Positions 10,641 to 21,950 are shown, counted from the first letter of the stretch. The stretch: 64,000 nt of DNA from Synaphobranchus kaupii (GCA_029718625.1 CM056389.1:21609381-21673380); one strand, 5' to 3'. The notes: a model not told the origin generated them from the sequence alone. Translations and numbers: made by a program.

Positions 10641-11059
10641 TAATATTTGGTTTCATATCCTTTGCATGCCATGACTTCCTGTCTGTGACCCAACATCTCA
10701 CCTCACTTGGTTTCTTTCGATCTAAATTAAAACCAGCAACCCTGCGGCCGTCTAAAAACAGAACTGAAGTCCCCTGAGCATCCTAAGGGTGCTACACAGT
10801 CACAAGTGTATTCTTACTGTTCTCACCGAGATTTATTTAAGGCTTTTAAACTGATATTCAAAAAGAGTGCTTCAGATATGTTTGGTAAATCTTAACCATT
10901 TTATGAAAAAGTGTACTTATTGAAGGCAAATGTATCACTGCATTCCCATTCATTGTGTTAAATTTGCAAATTACACTTACAGTTCACAGTTGAGTGGAGG
11001 GTTCAAAAAATTATCATAATTAAACTTGCCAGTCAGTGATTTCTGATTAAAACATGTAT
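10641..11059 (-). other. OR-B 3' flank with candidate poly(A) signal
   Basis: Downstream of OR-B (minus strand). It is conserved with 49730-50120 and 62307-62700. A candidate AATAAA lies at 10837-10832 within CCTTAAATAAATCT, about 225 bp after the stop, at the same place as 50005 in OR-E and 62530 in OR-F. Use of this signal is inferred. Confidence 0.6.
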
Positions 11060-12031
11060 TTATTTATTCCTTAGATTGGTGTGTATTGTGTTTCTTCTGT
11101 AAAGCTTTTTAATAGATTCTGTGAATTCTTCTGTGTTGAGGGAGTAAATGATTGGATTCAGCATAGGTGGCAAGAGGGTTGCCAGAGTCCTAGTAATAAT
11201 CCAGGCGTTCTGGTGAATGACCGAGCCCATTCTTGCAGTGACGATTATAGGAAGATAAAACATGCCCACCAAGATCAAATGAGAGCTGCAGGTTTTCATG
11301 GCTTTGCGGCGCTCTGAGGCTGCTGCAATTGTTCGTAATGCCCTTCCTATACAAATGTATGTAACCGTAATAAAAAGTACCGGAAACCATAGAATCACAA
11401 CAGGGTGTGTCCAACTCATCACGTAATCAGGAGTGTTGTCATTGCAAGCCAACCTGATTATGGGTCCATGATCACAGAAGTAACTGTTTATCACAATGGA
11501 TTTGCAGAATGAGAGACTGCTGATAAAAACCACAGCTATGAGAGTGATCAGTCCTGCAAAAATCCATGATATGGCTGTGATCACCAACATTGACTTATTA
11601 CTCACAATCTCATTGTATCTCAGTGGAAAGCAGATAGCAACATATCTATCATAGGACAGAACAGTGAGAGTGAGAGACTGCATCATGAGAAATGAAAAAA
11701 CAAAAAACATATTAGTCAAGCAGGCCTCAAAGGGGATTAACTGTGATTTAAACAGGAAGGTGTCAATCAACTGAGGAACGAGCGCGGTGCTTACACACAA
11801 GTCGGACACAGCCAAATTAAACACTACAATGTATTTTGGACTGTGAAGACTGTGATCTGTGTAAATCAGAAACATGACAAAAGTGTTTCCCAGTAGAGAC
11901 AGAGCATAAACAAAGCACAAGAAGACATAGTAGTATTTTGTGTGGGGAATACCGGCAAAACCACTTATGAAAAAGAACTCAGGATGCACAATATTAACGT
12001 TTATAAAGAAGGTTAAATTTTGGGGGCTCAT
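11060..12031 (-). CDS. Olfactory receptor, intact (OR-B)
   Basis: Seven-transmembrane odorant receptor expected in the cilia of olfactory neurons, coupling to Golf. 323 residues, no lesions. N-glycosylation site NLT at residue 5; GN of TM1 at 48-49; HSPKY at the start of TM2 in place of the mammalian PMY motif; ECL1 cysteine near 104; LSYDRYVAIC at the end of TM3 (DRY 128-130); three ECL2 cysteines (about 176, 186, 196); KAMKTCSSHLILV opening TM6; PMLNPIIYSL in TM7. The first in-frame ATG after the splice acceptor is at 12031. A further nine codons upstream are open but begin with GTG, so 12031 is preferred. The frame lies in one exon; an untranslated exon lies 0.75 kb upstream. Closest relatives here are OR-E and OR-F. 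Confidence 0.95.
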   Translation of the reverse strand: MSPQNLTFFINVNIVHPEFFFISGFAGIPHTKYYYVFLCFVYALSLLGNTFVMFLIYTDHSLHSPKYIVVFNLAVSDLCVSTALVPQLIDTFLFKSQLIPFEACLTNMFFVFSFLMMQSLTLTVLSYDRYVAICFPLRYNEIVSNKSMLVITAISWIFAGLITLIAVVFISSLSFCKSIVINSYFCDHGPIIRLACNDNTPDYVMSWTHPVVILWFPVLFITVTYICIGRALRTIAAASERRKAMKTCSSHLILVGMFYLPIIVTARMGSVIHQNAWIITRTLATLLPPMLNPIIYSLNTEEFTESIKKLYRRNTIHTNLRNK

Positions 12032-12087
12032 CGCAGGATATGTTCCTCTTTGTTTCACACCCCTTTAGAAAAGCTGTTTTTTTAGGA

Positions 12088-12838
12088 TCTGAAAATAAAA
12101 AATAGGTTAATCTTCAGTAATGAATTCCTCACATACTTCAAAGTTAGCAAAGGATAGTTAGTCAAGTGTCTCGCTACAGAAACCACACAAGCTCAGATTT
12201 ATTATGTAATTATTATTCATTATTGTATAATGGAGCTTGTGTATCCTTATGCCTCAAACAGTACCCAAAATACAAAATTCCTAGGCTTCACTCAAACCAT
12301 GAATTTGTGATAAAATTTAAAAATATATAATTTCTACTTTTTCAAACTTCCAGTGAACACTTTTGTAACGTCACAGAGCACATATCCTGTATATCATTTT
12401 ATATACTCATTCCATGTCTTTGTATTAGTTTTCTATTACTTTAATACTTTTAGTATTACTGTAAAGGGCTGACAGATTAATCATAGATGACACCTGATGG
12501 TTGTAGATGCATTCAGAAAGATGAAACCAAAGAGAGTTTAAAGATGACCAATATCAATAAATAGTACACTGACATATTTTACATTTTCTCTCAGAAATCT
12601 TTAAAAAAGGGAAAGATTTGGAAGATATGTCTTGTCAAGGTGTTTGCTGCAATATGTTGAATGAAATATATATATATTCTTAAAGATGCTTTTTTCTTTA
12701 ATATGCTGAAAAATTACTTATTTTAAAATAATTTAACATTCGATAACTCAAGTAATTACTTTGCATATAAAGAAATTAATGGAATGCATTAAATTAATAA
12801 ATTATGAAAGAATACATTAACATGTAACTAATACTTAC
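12088..12838 (-). other. OR-B 5' intron
   Basis: Donor GTAAGTAT begins at 12838 (minus strand) and the acceptor TTTTATTTTCAG ends at 12089, so the intron is about 750 bp and exon 2 starts at 12088, 57 bp before the ATG. Both borders are conserved in the OR-F gene. A short (TA)n lies at 12667-12678. Confidence 0.8.
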
Positions 12839-13070
12839 CAATAACCTTTGGCAAACAGCACAGACCAAAAATGTTGTCAGTGTATCTATCTCTCATAAAG
12901 AAGAACACTCTTTCTATCAACCAATGTCTTTAAATATTACTATTTTAGGAGATGAACATGTCCTTGAACTTGATGATAGATCAGTTGGAAAAGACTGTGG
13001 TGAGACTCAGTGTGTACTGTGGTTCTTATATCCCGGAGTGTCGATACAGACCAGTACACCAAGGGAACAG
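12839..13070 (-). promoter_or_regulatory. OR-B promoter and non-coding exon 1
   Basis: On the minus strand: an EBF/Olf-1-like TTCCCTTGGTG at 13067-13057, a TATA box (GATATAAGAACC) at about 13033-13021, a likely start near 13000, then an exon containing the ATCTATCATCAAGTTCAAGG block that ends TTATTG at 12839 before the donor. Distal to these are ATTAAT and TGCGTCA words (13095-13115). The same order and spacing recur in four other modules of the window. Binding by EBF is inferred from motif match only. Confidence 0.75.
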
Positions 13071-13261
13071 AACACAACAGAAATGCTCACATGAAATTAA
13101 TGCAACATGACGCAACGATTGATTTTGTGATCCTTGTTTGGGATTCATATTTATGTGTTTATTTTTATTTATTGTATCCATCTGGAGCCTCACTTGGGAC
13201 CAGGACTGTGGCATGAATGTTACTATTTCAGCTTTGTGTATGTATGGATGAGCTGGAACAT

Positions 13262-13400
13262 TAGTCCTATGCATCAATTAGGTAGAGTATTGTGCTAACA
13301 ACTAAAGGTTGTGGGTTAGTTCCCATGGGACTACACATACTGTCAAATGTATGCATTCATATACTGTACATAGCATTGGCGTCTGCTATGAAGCATGTAT
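13262..13400 (+). mobile_element. tRNA-derived SINE (degenerate)
   Basis: Reads like a tRNA head: AGTCCTATG..., A-box region TAGGTAGAGTATTGTGCTAA, B-box region GGTTGTGGGTTAGTTCCC, closing GGGACTAC, then a short tail with GGCGTCTGCTATGAAGCATG resembling fish SINE/LINE tails. The D and T arms carry substitutions, so it is not a functional tRNA gene. A sister copy sits at 47290-47432, also just upstream of an OR promoter and pointing away from it. Confidence 0.65.
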
Positions 13401-13924
13401 TCTGTATTCTAAGTTAAAATTGTGCCGTTAAATGTGATATTGCTGGGTAGTGATTGTCTGTTCGGCTCTTTCCTTACCATTCGATTTGAATAGTCGGAGT
13501 TGCAAGTTTTTGGTACTCCCGATTATTACAGTACCGATCGTTCATGTGATTCTTTCAAACTACCCGAGCCGATCTTTTTCTCCCTGTGGCACGAGCTGGA
13601 ATTGGATGCAGTTTCAGGCAGCAGATTCTAGGTGGTAGCAAATTAAGTTAATAAATTAGCTTTGATATTTTATTCAGACTTAAATCATCTATATTTGCAT
13701 GGAGTCATTTTATTAGGCTAGTCTATGCAAATATAAATCTTATTTTTATCAGATCCTAGAATCCAGTAGCCTACTGAAAATGTAGTGGATGGATGAATGG
13801 CTGTATAGGAGAGATGGCCAACTAAATCCGACAAACACGCCAGATATTTGATGTGTGTGTGTGTACAGGAACTTATTTATTAGTTATAAATAGTATTTGG
13901 TAAAGATTTATTTGGACGCCATAT
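13401..13924. other. No gene seen
   Basis: AT-rich sequence with TGTGTG at 13853-13865 and no recognisable gene or repeat border before the TTAA at 13925. Confidence 0.5.
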
Positions 13925-13928
13925 TTAA

Positions 13929-16900
13929 CCTCTTCCTACCGAGGGCAAAATAGGCCAATTTTTGCCTGTTTTCACTAGTGACAAACAAAGGTGGTTATCT
14001 CAAAAACTATAAATGGTACAAATATGGTTCATGGCTTTTATTAAAGCAGACACCTGCAGTATTACGACTAAGCAGTGAGAACTCATAGAAATCCAGTTTT
14101 TGATACTTAACTACAACAATTTATGTACAGAAAATATAAAAAAACTAAAAAACGGGTACCTACATTCAAGTTTAAGAATTTTTACCTGGGGAGCTACAAA
14201 TGCTATGGAGGAAATGACTCCTCTATCTGATTCATCAATATGCTGCCTACCTCTGGTAACAATCTGGTGTCAATATCTCAAACCATTCAAATTTTACAGG
14301 GTTTTTTTCAGGTGAACCTTTTTCGTTATCCAAATGGTGCCAAATGGTGCCAAATGTTCCAAAAATGGCAATGTTCCAGAAAGGTCTCAATATGATTTAT
14401 TTTTTAGGTTTTTACAATAAAATGAGATCATTTGTCAATATTGGCAATAAAGGTTCATTTTTAGACGTGTTCTTGGTGCTCTTCATATTACACAACTAAC
14501 TACCCAAGGTTACAAAAAGCTGTCAAAACCCATGTAGCAGCACAGTGAATCTTGTGTATTTCACCAGAGCCCCATTAGCCAGAAATGAGTCCAGGAATGT
14601 GCAAACAGGTTTTCAAATGAATAATGGGAATAGTATGAAACTTCCCTACACATTACTGCTTGCCAGTCCTGTCCTTTATTCTGTTGCCATCTCCTATGAC
14701 AGGGACGTTGGGGTTGGGTTTTAGAAGGCAAAACTTTATACATGACAAACATATATCAACTATATACAAGTGCACTAAGGTGTACTACTAAAAGTGCAGT
14801 GGATAAAAAAATCTAAAGTCCACCAGTTTCCTAGATAAAAAATAAAAACACCCCTGCTGTAACAAATAAAAAGATCCTTGCCCTCTAATTGCTGAAGTTA
14901 CCGTATTTACACAAAGAAAGTACAAAATGGCAGGGTCCAAAAAGCTAAAAAAAATGAACTAAAAACAAAAAAAGGCAAAGGATCAAAACATGGGGGTGGA
15001 GGGTGAGGAGAGATTATTTAACCATTCATACAGAAGCCATTTAGACTACACATTCCCTCAGGAGAGCAATCTGCATCATTACAAACCCCACTAACCCTGT
15101 CCATGGAATTGTCCACCATGTTGATATACCCATTAGTCCCCCTTATACAACAACAATCAACAATAATAATAATAAACAAGTACTCCCTCATGTTATCATG
15201 TTCTCTCCCTCATACCATGCATAAATTGCCATTTTGTTTACCTGCACAACCTTCTGTACTGCATACAGAACAATTTACTCATGTGGAACAATGACTTTAC
15301 TAAACACTTCCAGAAGCCATTTCACACTCAAAAAAATTGATTTAGTAGCTCATCTCAGACACAAATAGATAGCTAGCTGCTTGTTACCTGTAATTTTGCT
15401 TGCTAGCTTGCCACTGTAAAGGTAATACTATCTATATTAATTTAGCTGAGAGGGACCGATTTTATGCATAAGTATATAAGGTTAGTTAGCTTCACAGAAG
15501 AAACACAGGGATTCACGCATTGCAGCTAAATTGCACATTTCCTTTGATGCTTACACCAAACTTACTGTTTCCACAAACATCTGTGTTGTTGGCAACGCCA
15601 CGTAACACGTGCGAGTTTGTCAACACAGACAATACACCCTAAGTTTACTTCATAAATTATTTATCATACCGTTGGAATGTGCAATTTGTAATATTAATTG
15701 TATGAAAAACAATAAAATACAGTTGACAATGTAATTACGAACGCGCATGGCATTGCGTGAATTCACACTGGTATATCGAGAAAATCTGTAATACCACCAG
15801 CCCTAACGACGTTACCTGCCATGGCGAAATTCAATGTGTTTATAGCATAACACTGTTAGTATGATAAAACAACTTACATGTCAGCAACATCATCTCGGTC
15901 ATCAGTGGATTCAGCGTCACTGACACAGGATGAGTCTCCCTCGGCAAAAACGTCTTCTAGCTTATCCAGTTCGTCTAGCACTTGGTGCACGGATAAACGC
16001 CTCAAAAATCTCGACATAACTACACAAAAACTGTCTCAAAAATACTCTAAAGTAAAAAAATGTAACTGCGGGCCTTACCTAATTAATTGTGCTTTGCGAA
16101 ACGGAATGTAGCGAGCTACGCTACAAGGTAAAAACACTGCGCCATCTTGGTTCGATAATTACGCGTGGGTTGGCACTTCCTTATACGCAGGGCAGGATTT
16201 CCTTTTTTTACGACGGCTATTGTATTGAATGAGGGCTTGTTTCAAAGATAAGAGTCTTGGCTATTGCCTGGAATATTTGACAGACAGTTTTAAAACCCAA
16301 TGGAAAGCAAATAATACTCAGAGTGGAGGCGGGTGGAAGACGGTTTTTCCCACTTCAGATAGGCCTATTGTGCTATCAATCAAAGAAATACACCCAATTG
16401 ACAATGGTTTTGCATAAATCTCTGCAAGCAAGTTCAAAACTACTCTGGCTAACATATACTAAGCCATGGGATTGGTACTCCAGAAACTGGCTGAGTTTCA
16501 CAACGCCAAAGTGAACACAGCCGAACGAGTCGTAATCAAGTGCAAAAAAGCACAAGTCGGTTTAAAATTGGAAAAAAATAATGTACAGCCGTATGAAAGT
16601 TTTAAAGTATTTTTTCTTGAAGCCTAAAGGCATAATGATTTTTCAAACCAAAGTTTTGTGAAATACAATTAAGCAGAACAGTTTACCAGCACATTGTTTA
16701 TGGTGTGACATCAAGCTGCAATACATGTTTGAGAATTAGGTCCGAGTTTCCAACGTTATTTACAAAGTTTTATCCAGACGTTTTGGGCTTAAAAACCACT
16801 TTCCCAGAAGGAATGGATATATCTTAAGGATATTTAATCAAAATATTGAGGTGAGCAGTTTATTATATATTATTAAATTAATGAAATGTATAATGTAATA

Positions 16901-16949
16901 ATTTCCGTAACGCCGGCATTACCGCTAGGGGGCGTTTGGCAGCAAGAGG
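13929..16949 (+). mobile_element. piggyBac-like TTAA element, copy 1
   Basis: Flanked by TTAA at 13925-13928 and 16950-16953. Tips are CCTCTTCCTACC at left and GGCAGCAAGAGG at right, short imperfect inverted repeats beginning CCTCTT. 3.0 kb. Copies with the same tips are at 24782-26489 (inverted, truncated) and 57979-59965. Copy 1 has extra sequence at about 14480-15060. The TTAA target and CC start are characteristic of piggyBac; Kolobok elements also use TTAA, so the superfamily rests partly on the transposase relic at 16017-15878. Confidence 0.8.
15878..16017 (-). pseudogene. Transposase first-exon relic in TTAA element copy 1
   Basis: On the minus strand an ATG at 16017 opens MSRFLRRLSVHQVLDELDKL, followed by an acidic stretch (GDSSCVSDAESTDDRDD) and DM, then GTAAGTTG, a good splice donor, at 15877. 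A short N-terminus with basic start, VLD helix and acidic serine-rich linker is the usual opening of fish piggyBac-type transposases. No downstream catalytic exon was found, so the element is non-autonomous. Homologous starts occur at 25648 (15 codons then stop) and 59057 (26 codons then stop). Family assignment is inference. Confidence 0.5.
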
Positions 16950-16953
16950 TTAA

Positions 16954-17512
16954 ATAGGTTTATTTGAACCATTAGGCTATTTATTTATTATATTATAAAC
17001 TGCAAAATTGTATTTATTTGTTCACTGTTGATGTTGGTCAATAGTTTTAAAATAAAAATGCCACCACTTTAAATGAGAAGTTGCATATTTGCTGTCATTT
17101 TTAATAGCCTACCCTAGCTGAACACAATCACATATTAATTCTGTTTTATAGCCTACTGCAATTCGGTTACAAACAGCTACATGTAATAATTTTGTAATAA
17201 ACAGTAGGCTATTAAAGTGTTGGCATCTCGGAATATCATTAGATATAGGCCTGACAAAATTCCTTAGGGTTTCTGGGTGATCCAGGCTGAGTAGACAAAA
17301 CCCGATTATTTATGGTGTAAATGGTGTGGTTTCCTCTCTGTTAAAACTCACAAAGGACTTCGGTTTATGTCACGGCTCTGGAGTCTGGAGCCATGGGATA
17401 TTGCCACGGCTCTAAGTCGAATGGAGTCGAGTTGATTTTGTGCTGATCAGAGTTGGGTAGTAGCTACAGTAGGTTGGCTATGTATCTTTTAACCGTCAGC
17501 AACAGTAGCCAT
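16954..17512. other. No gene seen
   Basis: AT-rich, with scattered TAGCCTAC words common in this genome. No coding region or repeat border recognised. Confidence 0.5.
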
Positions 17513-17740
17513 AATTACATTACAGGCATTTAGCAGACACTCTTATCCAGAGCGACTTACACAACTTTTTATCATGTTTTACATATTATCCATTTATACA
17601 GCTGGATATATACTGAAGCGATTCAGGTTAAGTACCTTGCTCAAGGGTACAACGGCAGTGTCCTACCTGGGAATTGAACCTGCAACCTTTCGGTTACAAG
17701 GCCAGTTCCTTAACCATTATACTACACTGCATATACTATA
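17513..17740 (+). repeat. Non-LTR tail / SINE-type repeat
   Basis: Starts TTACATTACAGGCATTTAGC and AGCGACTTAC, as does the 3' end of the L2 element at 38080. It continues through AAGTACCTTGCTCAAGGGTA and GGGAATTGAACCTGCAACCT, a sequence repeated throughout teleost genomes. No protein-coding meaning. Confidence 0.65.
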
Positions 17741-18657
17741 CTACTATAATGCCTTTGGAATGAGCTGGGGCGGTTATGTAAATCAAAAAAATGTGTGCAA
17801 TATTGTTAGATCAAATTAAAATGTATTCTTAAATGCAGATAAAACAGATATCTGTGTGACCTATTTTTTGGGCGCATCAATCGCTGCTCAACCTCAGTTC
17901 TAATTAGCAATCAGAAAGTGCACGCCACGCATTAACCACTGCTGATTGTCTCTGGGGGAGGGCCGGCTCTCAGCTGTAGCAGAAAGCAGGCAGAAAACAA
18001 TCCGCCAGTCAGAGCCAGAGTCGGGGGTAAGCACGATTCGCTCGAACTGGGGAGACGACTCAGCATAAAGAGCCGTTCAAAAATACCGATTCGTTCGCAA
18101 TCGGTATTGCAATCGGGATCCTGCCAGATCTGAGTACGGCCGTTGCCGTGAGGGACTGGCAAATTGGGTGGCTGCTCCCGGGGTGGGGGGGAATCATAGT
18201 GCCTCCATGCTGTGCTAAAATCACGGTCAGGGGCATGAGGAGTCAAGCCTTGAAGAAGACGTGGCGTCCTCCTTCCTACCACCGGGTGACAGGGTTGTGT
18301 AGCGACAAATTCTCAAGCGGTTGCTACACGGATAATTGAATCGTACTAGGCTACAATTGGCGACCAAATTGGAAGAAAACGGGGATAAATCTGAAACCAT
18401 TTTTTTAAGAAAGAGGCCGCTTGGTGGCTCATCCTGTTAAGGCACTGTTTGAGTGTGTGGAATTGCCCCTTGGTCTGGTATTGTATCCAGATTGTGTCAG
18501 TGAAGACTGTGGCCAACAGCCCCACAGGGTGATGCATTATTGGCTGTAGTGACGCTGTGATGGAGACGGAGTCTCCACAGAAATGCACGCACTGTGAGAG
18601 GCGGAGCATTCAAATGTGGTATTCTCTTGCAAGAACTTCATAAATAAATTTGTGCTT

Positions 18658-18660
<3 letters not shown>
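17741..18660. other. No gene seen; one dispersed repeat
   Basis: 18437-18545 (GTTAAGGCACTGTTTGAGTG ...) matches 6595-6660. The rest contains moderately GC-rich sequence at 17950-18260 with no recognisable protein on either strand. Confidence 0.45.

Positions 18661-18689
<29 letters not shown>
18660..18689. repeat. (TA)n microsatellite
   Basis: Fifteen TA units, directly abutting the mariner-like element that begins at 18690. Confidence 0.95.
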
Positions 18690-18691
<2 letters not shown>

Positions 18692-19536
18692 AGGTGGACA
18701 AAATATCGGAAAACGCCAATTTTCCAGAAAAGACCTGCCGTTTGCAACAACAACCTCAACCTCTGTTCCTAACCGGATTACCAATGCTGTTTTGTGAATA
18801 TTGTGCCACGTGTATATTTTATATGATGTCTTGTTTTTCTTTATAATTATGCCAATCAACCATAATTGCCTGTTAGTCATATTTTGTTATGAAATGCTAA
18901 TAAATCATAAATTACATGTCACTGTTATATCAGTAATAAGTGAGTACACTTCAACAAATGTATAAGAAGAAATCAGAAAACATTTTGAAACCCAACAACT
19001 GGAGTTGATCTCCTCTATGTAGTACAGTGGTACAGTGATTAGTGGAAAAACTTAACTGAAAAGGAATAATTAACAATTGGGCCATATTTGTGACTCATGT
19101 TACATGCAAGTGTTGGATTCTAGACCAGTTTCAATGATCTTCAGCGGTTCACTTCACTTTGAACAGAGGGGTTCACTTCCCACAGCTGTGCAGGGGTACA
19201 CATCTCCGGTTGTCATGGAACAAAATGCTTTCAGTTTTTGTCCTACATTAGCTCTAAAGTTTTCTCATTTATTACTGACACAAAAGCAGCATTTCATTGA
19301 CAAATTAGTATTATTTGATAATAATATGATTAATGGCTAATAATGATTCATTATCAAGCTAATAAAAAAAAAACAAGACAGAAATCAAAATGTATACATG
19401 GCATGCCAGTCAGAAATGTGTGTAGAAAATATAGGGACGAGATATGGGAGCAAACGTATAGCAGCTGCTTTATGTTTTATGAAAAAAATTTTTTTTTCCC
19501 ATTTCTGGTGTTTCCGATATTTTGTTCACCCCCTGC
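18690..19536. mobile_element. Mariner/Tc1-like non-autonomous element
   Basis: Left tip GGAGGTGGACAAAATATCGG and right tip TCCGATATTTTGTTCACCCC are imperfect inverted repeats of about 28 bp (the right side also keeps TGGTGTTTCC against GGAAAACGCC). The left tip abuts a TA. The 850-bp interior has no transposase-like frame. Confidence 0.75.
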
Positions 19537-20201
19537 ATATAGTATTTGATGAGAAGGTCAAAAGTTGATGTGAAATGAGTTTGCTGAATGATTTGGCTAT
19601 TGGAGGCATTGGTATGTATGGGAGCGGTGCCAACATTGGGGTTGGCCATTTCATTGCTTCATGGCAGTCATTTGACAGAGGCTATTGAGGAGAATAATTC
19701 CCGGTGGAAAGACTAAATGGTATTGAGGTAATTTATTTATTTGTCATTTATTTTTCTACTTTTGTATATCGTGAATCCTTTATTGTTATTAAGATGATTA
19801 TTATTTTTTCCATTATTTTTGAGCACCAATAATTATTTGGCCATCTACACCCCAAATCCACTTGTCTGCCTCCTGTTTGACTGCTCGCCATCATCACGTT
19901 CGCCCAGGGAAAGACAGATTCAGTCGGTTGCCAGGATGTGCACGTCTCAACGCTCACTAGTGCCCCCTGCTGGTCAATCAGGCGTTTACAATCTGCTTTC
20001 TCAAAGCTACACATTATGCGTTTCATGTTCAAAGCTGAGCTTGTGGACTGTAGTGTGAAAATAAGTGGTGGTCTGACACCACATATTTCGGAGGAGAATA
20101 TGAATATGGCTGGCTATTCTAAAAGTGGAAGAAATTATGCTTCAAGTCTGCCCTTACAGTTGAGTAGTGGTTCAGAAAAATAACATAGTAAATCTTCACA
20201 G
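19537..20201. other. No gene seen
   Basis: AT-rich at 19720-19820, then a mixed stretch at 19830-20060 without recognisable coding content. The last 60 bp are the 3' flank of OR-C. Confidence 0.45.
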
Positions 20202-20651
20202 TCAGTCATTTGTCATTAAAACATGTATTAATTTATTTCTTACAGTGGTGTGCATCATGTTTCTTCTGTAAAACCTTTTAATGGATTCTGTGAATTCTTC
20301 TGTCTTCAGTGAGTAAATGATTGGATTCAGCGTGGGCGTCAAGACGGTCGTCAGGGACATATTAATAATCCTGGCGTTCTGGTGAATGCTGGAGCCCATT
20401 GCAATGGACAAACCAAAAGGAAAATAAAAGATGGCCACCAAGATCAAATGAGAGGTGCAGGTTTTCACGGCTTTGAGGCGTTCTGAGGCAGCTGCAATTT
20501 TTAATAATGTTCTGGCTATACAAATGTATGTAACCGTAATAAAAAGTACCGGAAACCAGAGAATCATAACAGGATGTGTCCAGTTAATCACATAACATGG
20601 AGTGTTGTCACTGCACGCCAACCTGAATATGGGTCCGTAATCACAGAAATA
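20202..20651 (-). pseudogene. Olfactory receptor fragment OR-C (3' part only)
   Basis: Open from YFCDYGPIFRLAC (late ECL2) through TM5 (WTHPVMILWFPVLFITVTYI), TM6 (KAVKTCTSHLILVAIFYFPF) and TM7 (LNPIIYSLKTEEF) to a stop at 20202, with no internal lesion. TM1-4 are absent: at 20652 the coding sequence meets the tip of a Tc1-like element after TA. Closest to OR-D. The rest of the gene is not found beyond the element, so this is a deletion or rearrangement rather than a simple insertion. Confidence 0.92.
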
Positions 20652-20870
20652 CAGTCAAGCCGGAAAGTCTCCCCACCCTTTCACCTTGTCCACATTTTAT
20701 TACGTTACAGACTTATACTACAATAGATTGAGTTCATTTTTTGCCTCAAACATCTACACACAACACCCCATAATGACAATGTGAAAAAAGTTTTTTTGAG
20801 ATTTTAGCAAATTTATTAAAAATAAAAAACTAAAATTTCTCATTTACATAAGTATTCATACCCTTTGCTT
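20652..20870 (-). mobile_element. Tc1-like element end, truncated
   Basis: Tip CAGTCAAGCCGGAAAGTCTC follows the TA at 20650-20651, then CACATTTTATTACGTTACAG and a T-rich inner stretch ending in TTCATACCCTTTGC, the terminal region of a known fish Tc1 family type. No transposase and no opposite end. Confidence 0.75.
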
Positions 20871-20880
20871 TAACGTATTT

Positions 20881-21262
20881 TTAAAGTATCATATTTCATA
20901 TTTGGTCGCATATCCTTTACATGCTGTTACTTCCTGAAGTCTGTGACCATCAACATCAAAAAACTGTCGATATCTTATTTTCAGGTACTGTTACAAGCGA
21001 TACTATAACCTCTCTGCATTTGAATGGATCTCTATGGAAATTGGGGGGTGAGACTAGATTCAGCTGTAAATTACACTGGTACAGTATGGAACACATGGCT
21101 GGCTAAATGGCTGTAAGTTATCAAGGGTCTGAGCTATCAAACGAGCCCCAAACCATCACTCTGTTGCCAGATATGGAGTAGATGTGGATGGATCACTTTA
21201 AGGGTTGTTTCTCCTGACTTTTTTCCCCATAGAGTTCTATAGGAAAATGAGTCCGGAGAAAT
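20881..21262. repeat. Mixed repeats shared with other OR flanks
   Basis: 20881-20945 matches 10643-10700 (CATATTTGGTCGCATATCCTT). 20985-21240 (ACTATAACCTCTCTGCATTT and ATGGATCTCTATGG) matches the inner part of the fold-back mariner element at 33225-33480. No gene. Confidence 0.65.
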
Positions 21263-21950
21263 GTTCAAATTGAAAAAAAATCAGATTGGCAAGTTTAACC
21301 ATGGTCATTCGTCTGAACCTTCCACTCAACTGTAAGATCAATTTCAAGTTTAATCCCATGAATAGGAATACAGTGATATAGAAACAAGCAGATTTGGCCT
21401 TCAATAAGTACGCCTGTTGTGGCTTGGTCATAAAAAAGGCAAAATGTACAAAAGGTTTCAGAGGCACTTTTTCTGAATAGCAATGAACTACATAAATTGA
21501 AAAGATCTGGGTGAAAATAATAAGAATACAGTAGACTGTGTAGCATCCTTAATTAAATATGAACCCTTTGACGCATACGGTCACACAGGTGTTACAGAAC
21601 TAGAGTGGTCCATGAAGCATATGGTCACACCGGTGTGATTAGAACATCTATTTACGAATAATGCAACAACAAGCCTGGTTAAACGTTGTTCTTTCTACAA
21701 ACCCCAATTCCAAAAAAGTTGAGACAGTATGTACGATGCACATAAAAGAAGAAAACAGATTTGTAAATTCTCTTTTACATATATTTAATTTAAAAACAGT
21801 ACAAAGAAAAGATATTTAATGTTTTACCTTATCAACTTTTTAGATTTTTGTTAATTAAAATTCCAAATTTGATGACTGCAACACATTCCAAAAAAAGTTG
21901 TGACATGGGCCATGTCCTAATAAGCACTCTTCCACACTATTTACACTATT
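21263..21950 (+). repeat. Orphan OR-D-type 3' flank
   Basis: 21263-21950 parallels 44137-44775, the 3' flank of OR-D, in the same order (GATTGGCAAGTTTAACCATG, TCTGAACCTTCCACTCAACT, GCACTTTTTCTGAATAGC, CTCTTCCACACTATTTA). No OR coding sequence precedes it on the plus strand. The internal piece 21697-21910 is a mariner-family fragment (CCCCAATTCCAAAAAAGTTG). Confidence 0.8.

Noticed and set aside
11060..12058. 332-residue start for OR-B (and matching upstream starts for OR-D at 43141 and OR-F at 61305)
   Set aside because: The extra codons begin with GTG; the first ATG after the splice acceptor is at 12031, 43144 and 61335, matching the start of the paralog proteins.
15878..16111. Plus-strand serine-rich 77-codon frame
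   Set aside because: It is antisense to the transposase first-exon relic, which has an ATG, family-like start and splice donor on the minus strand.
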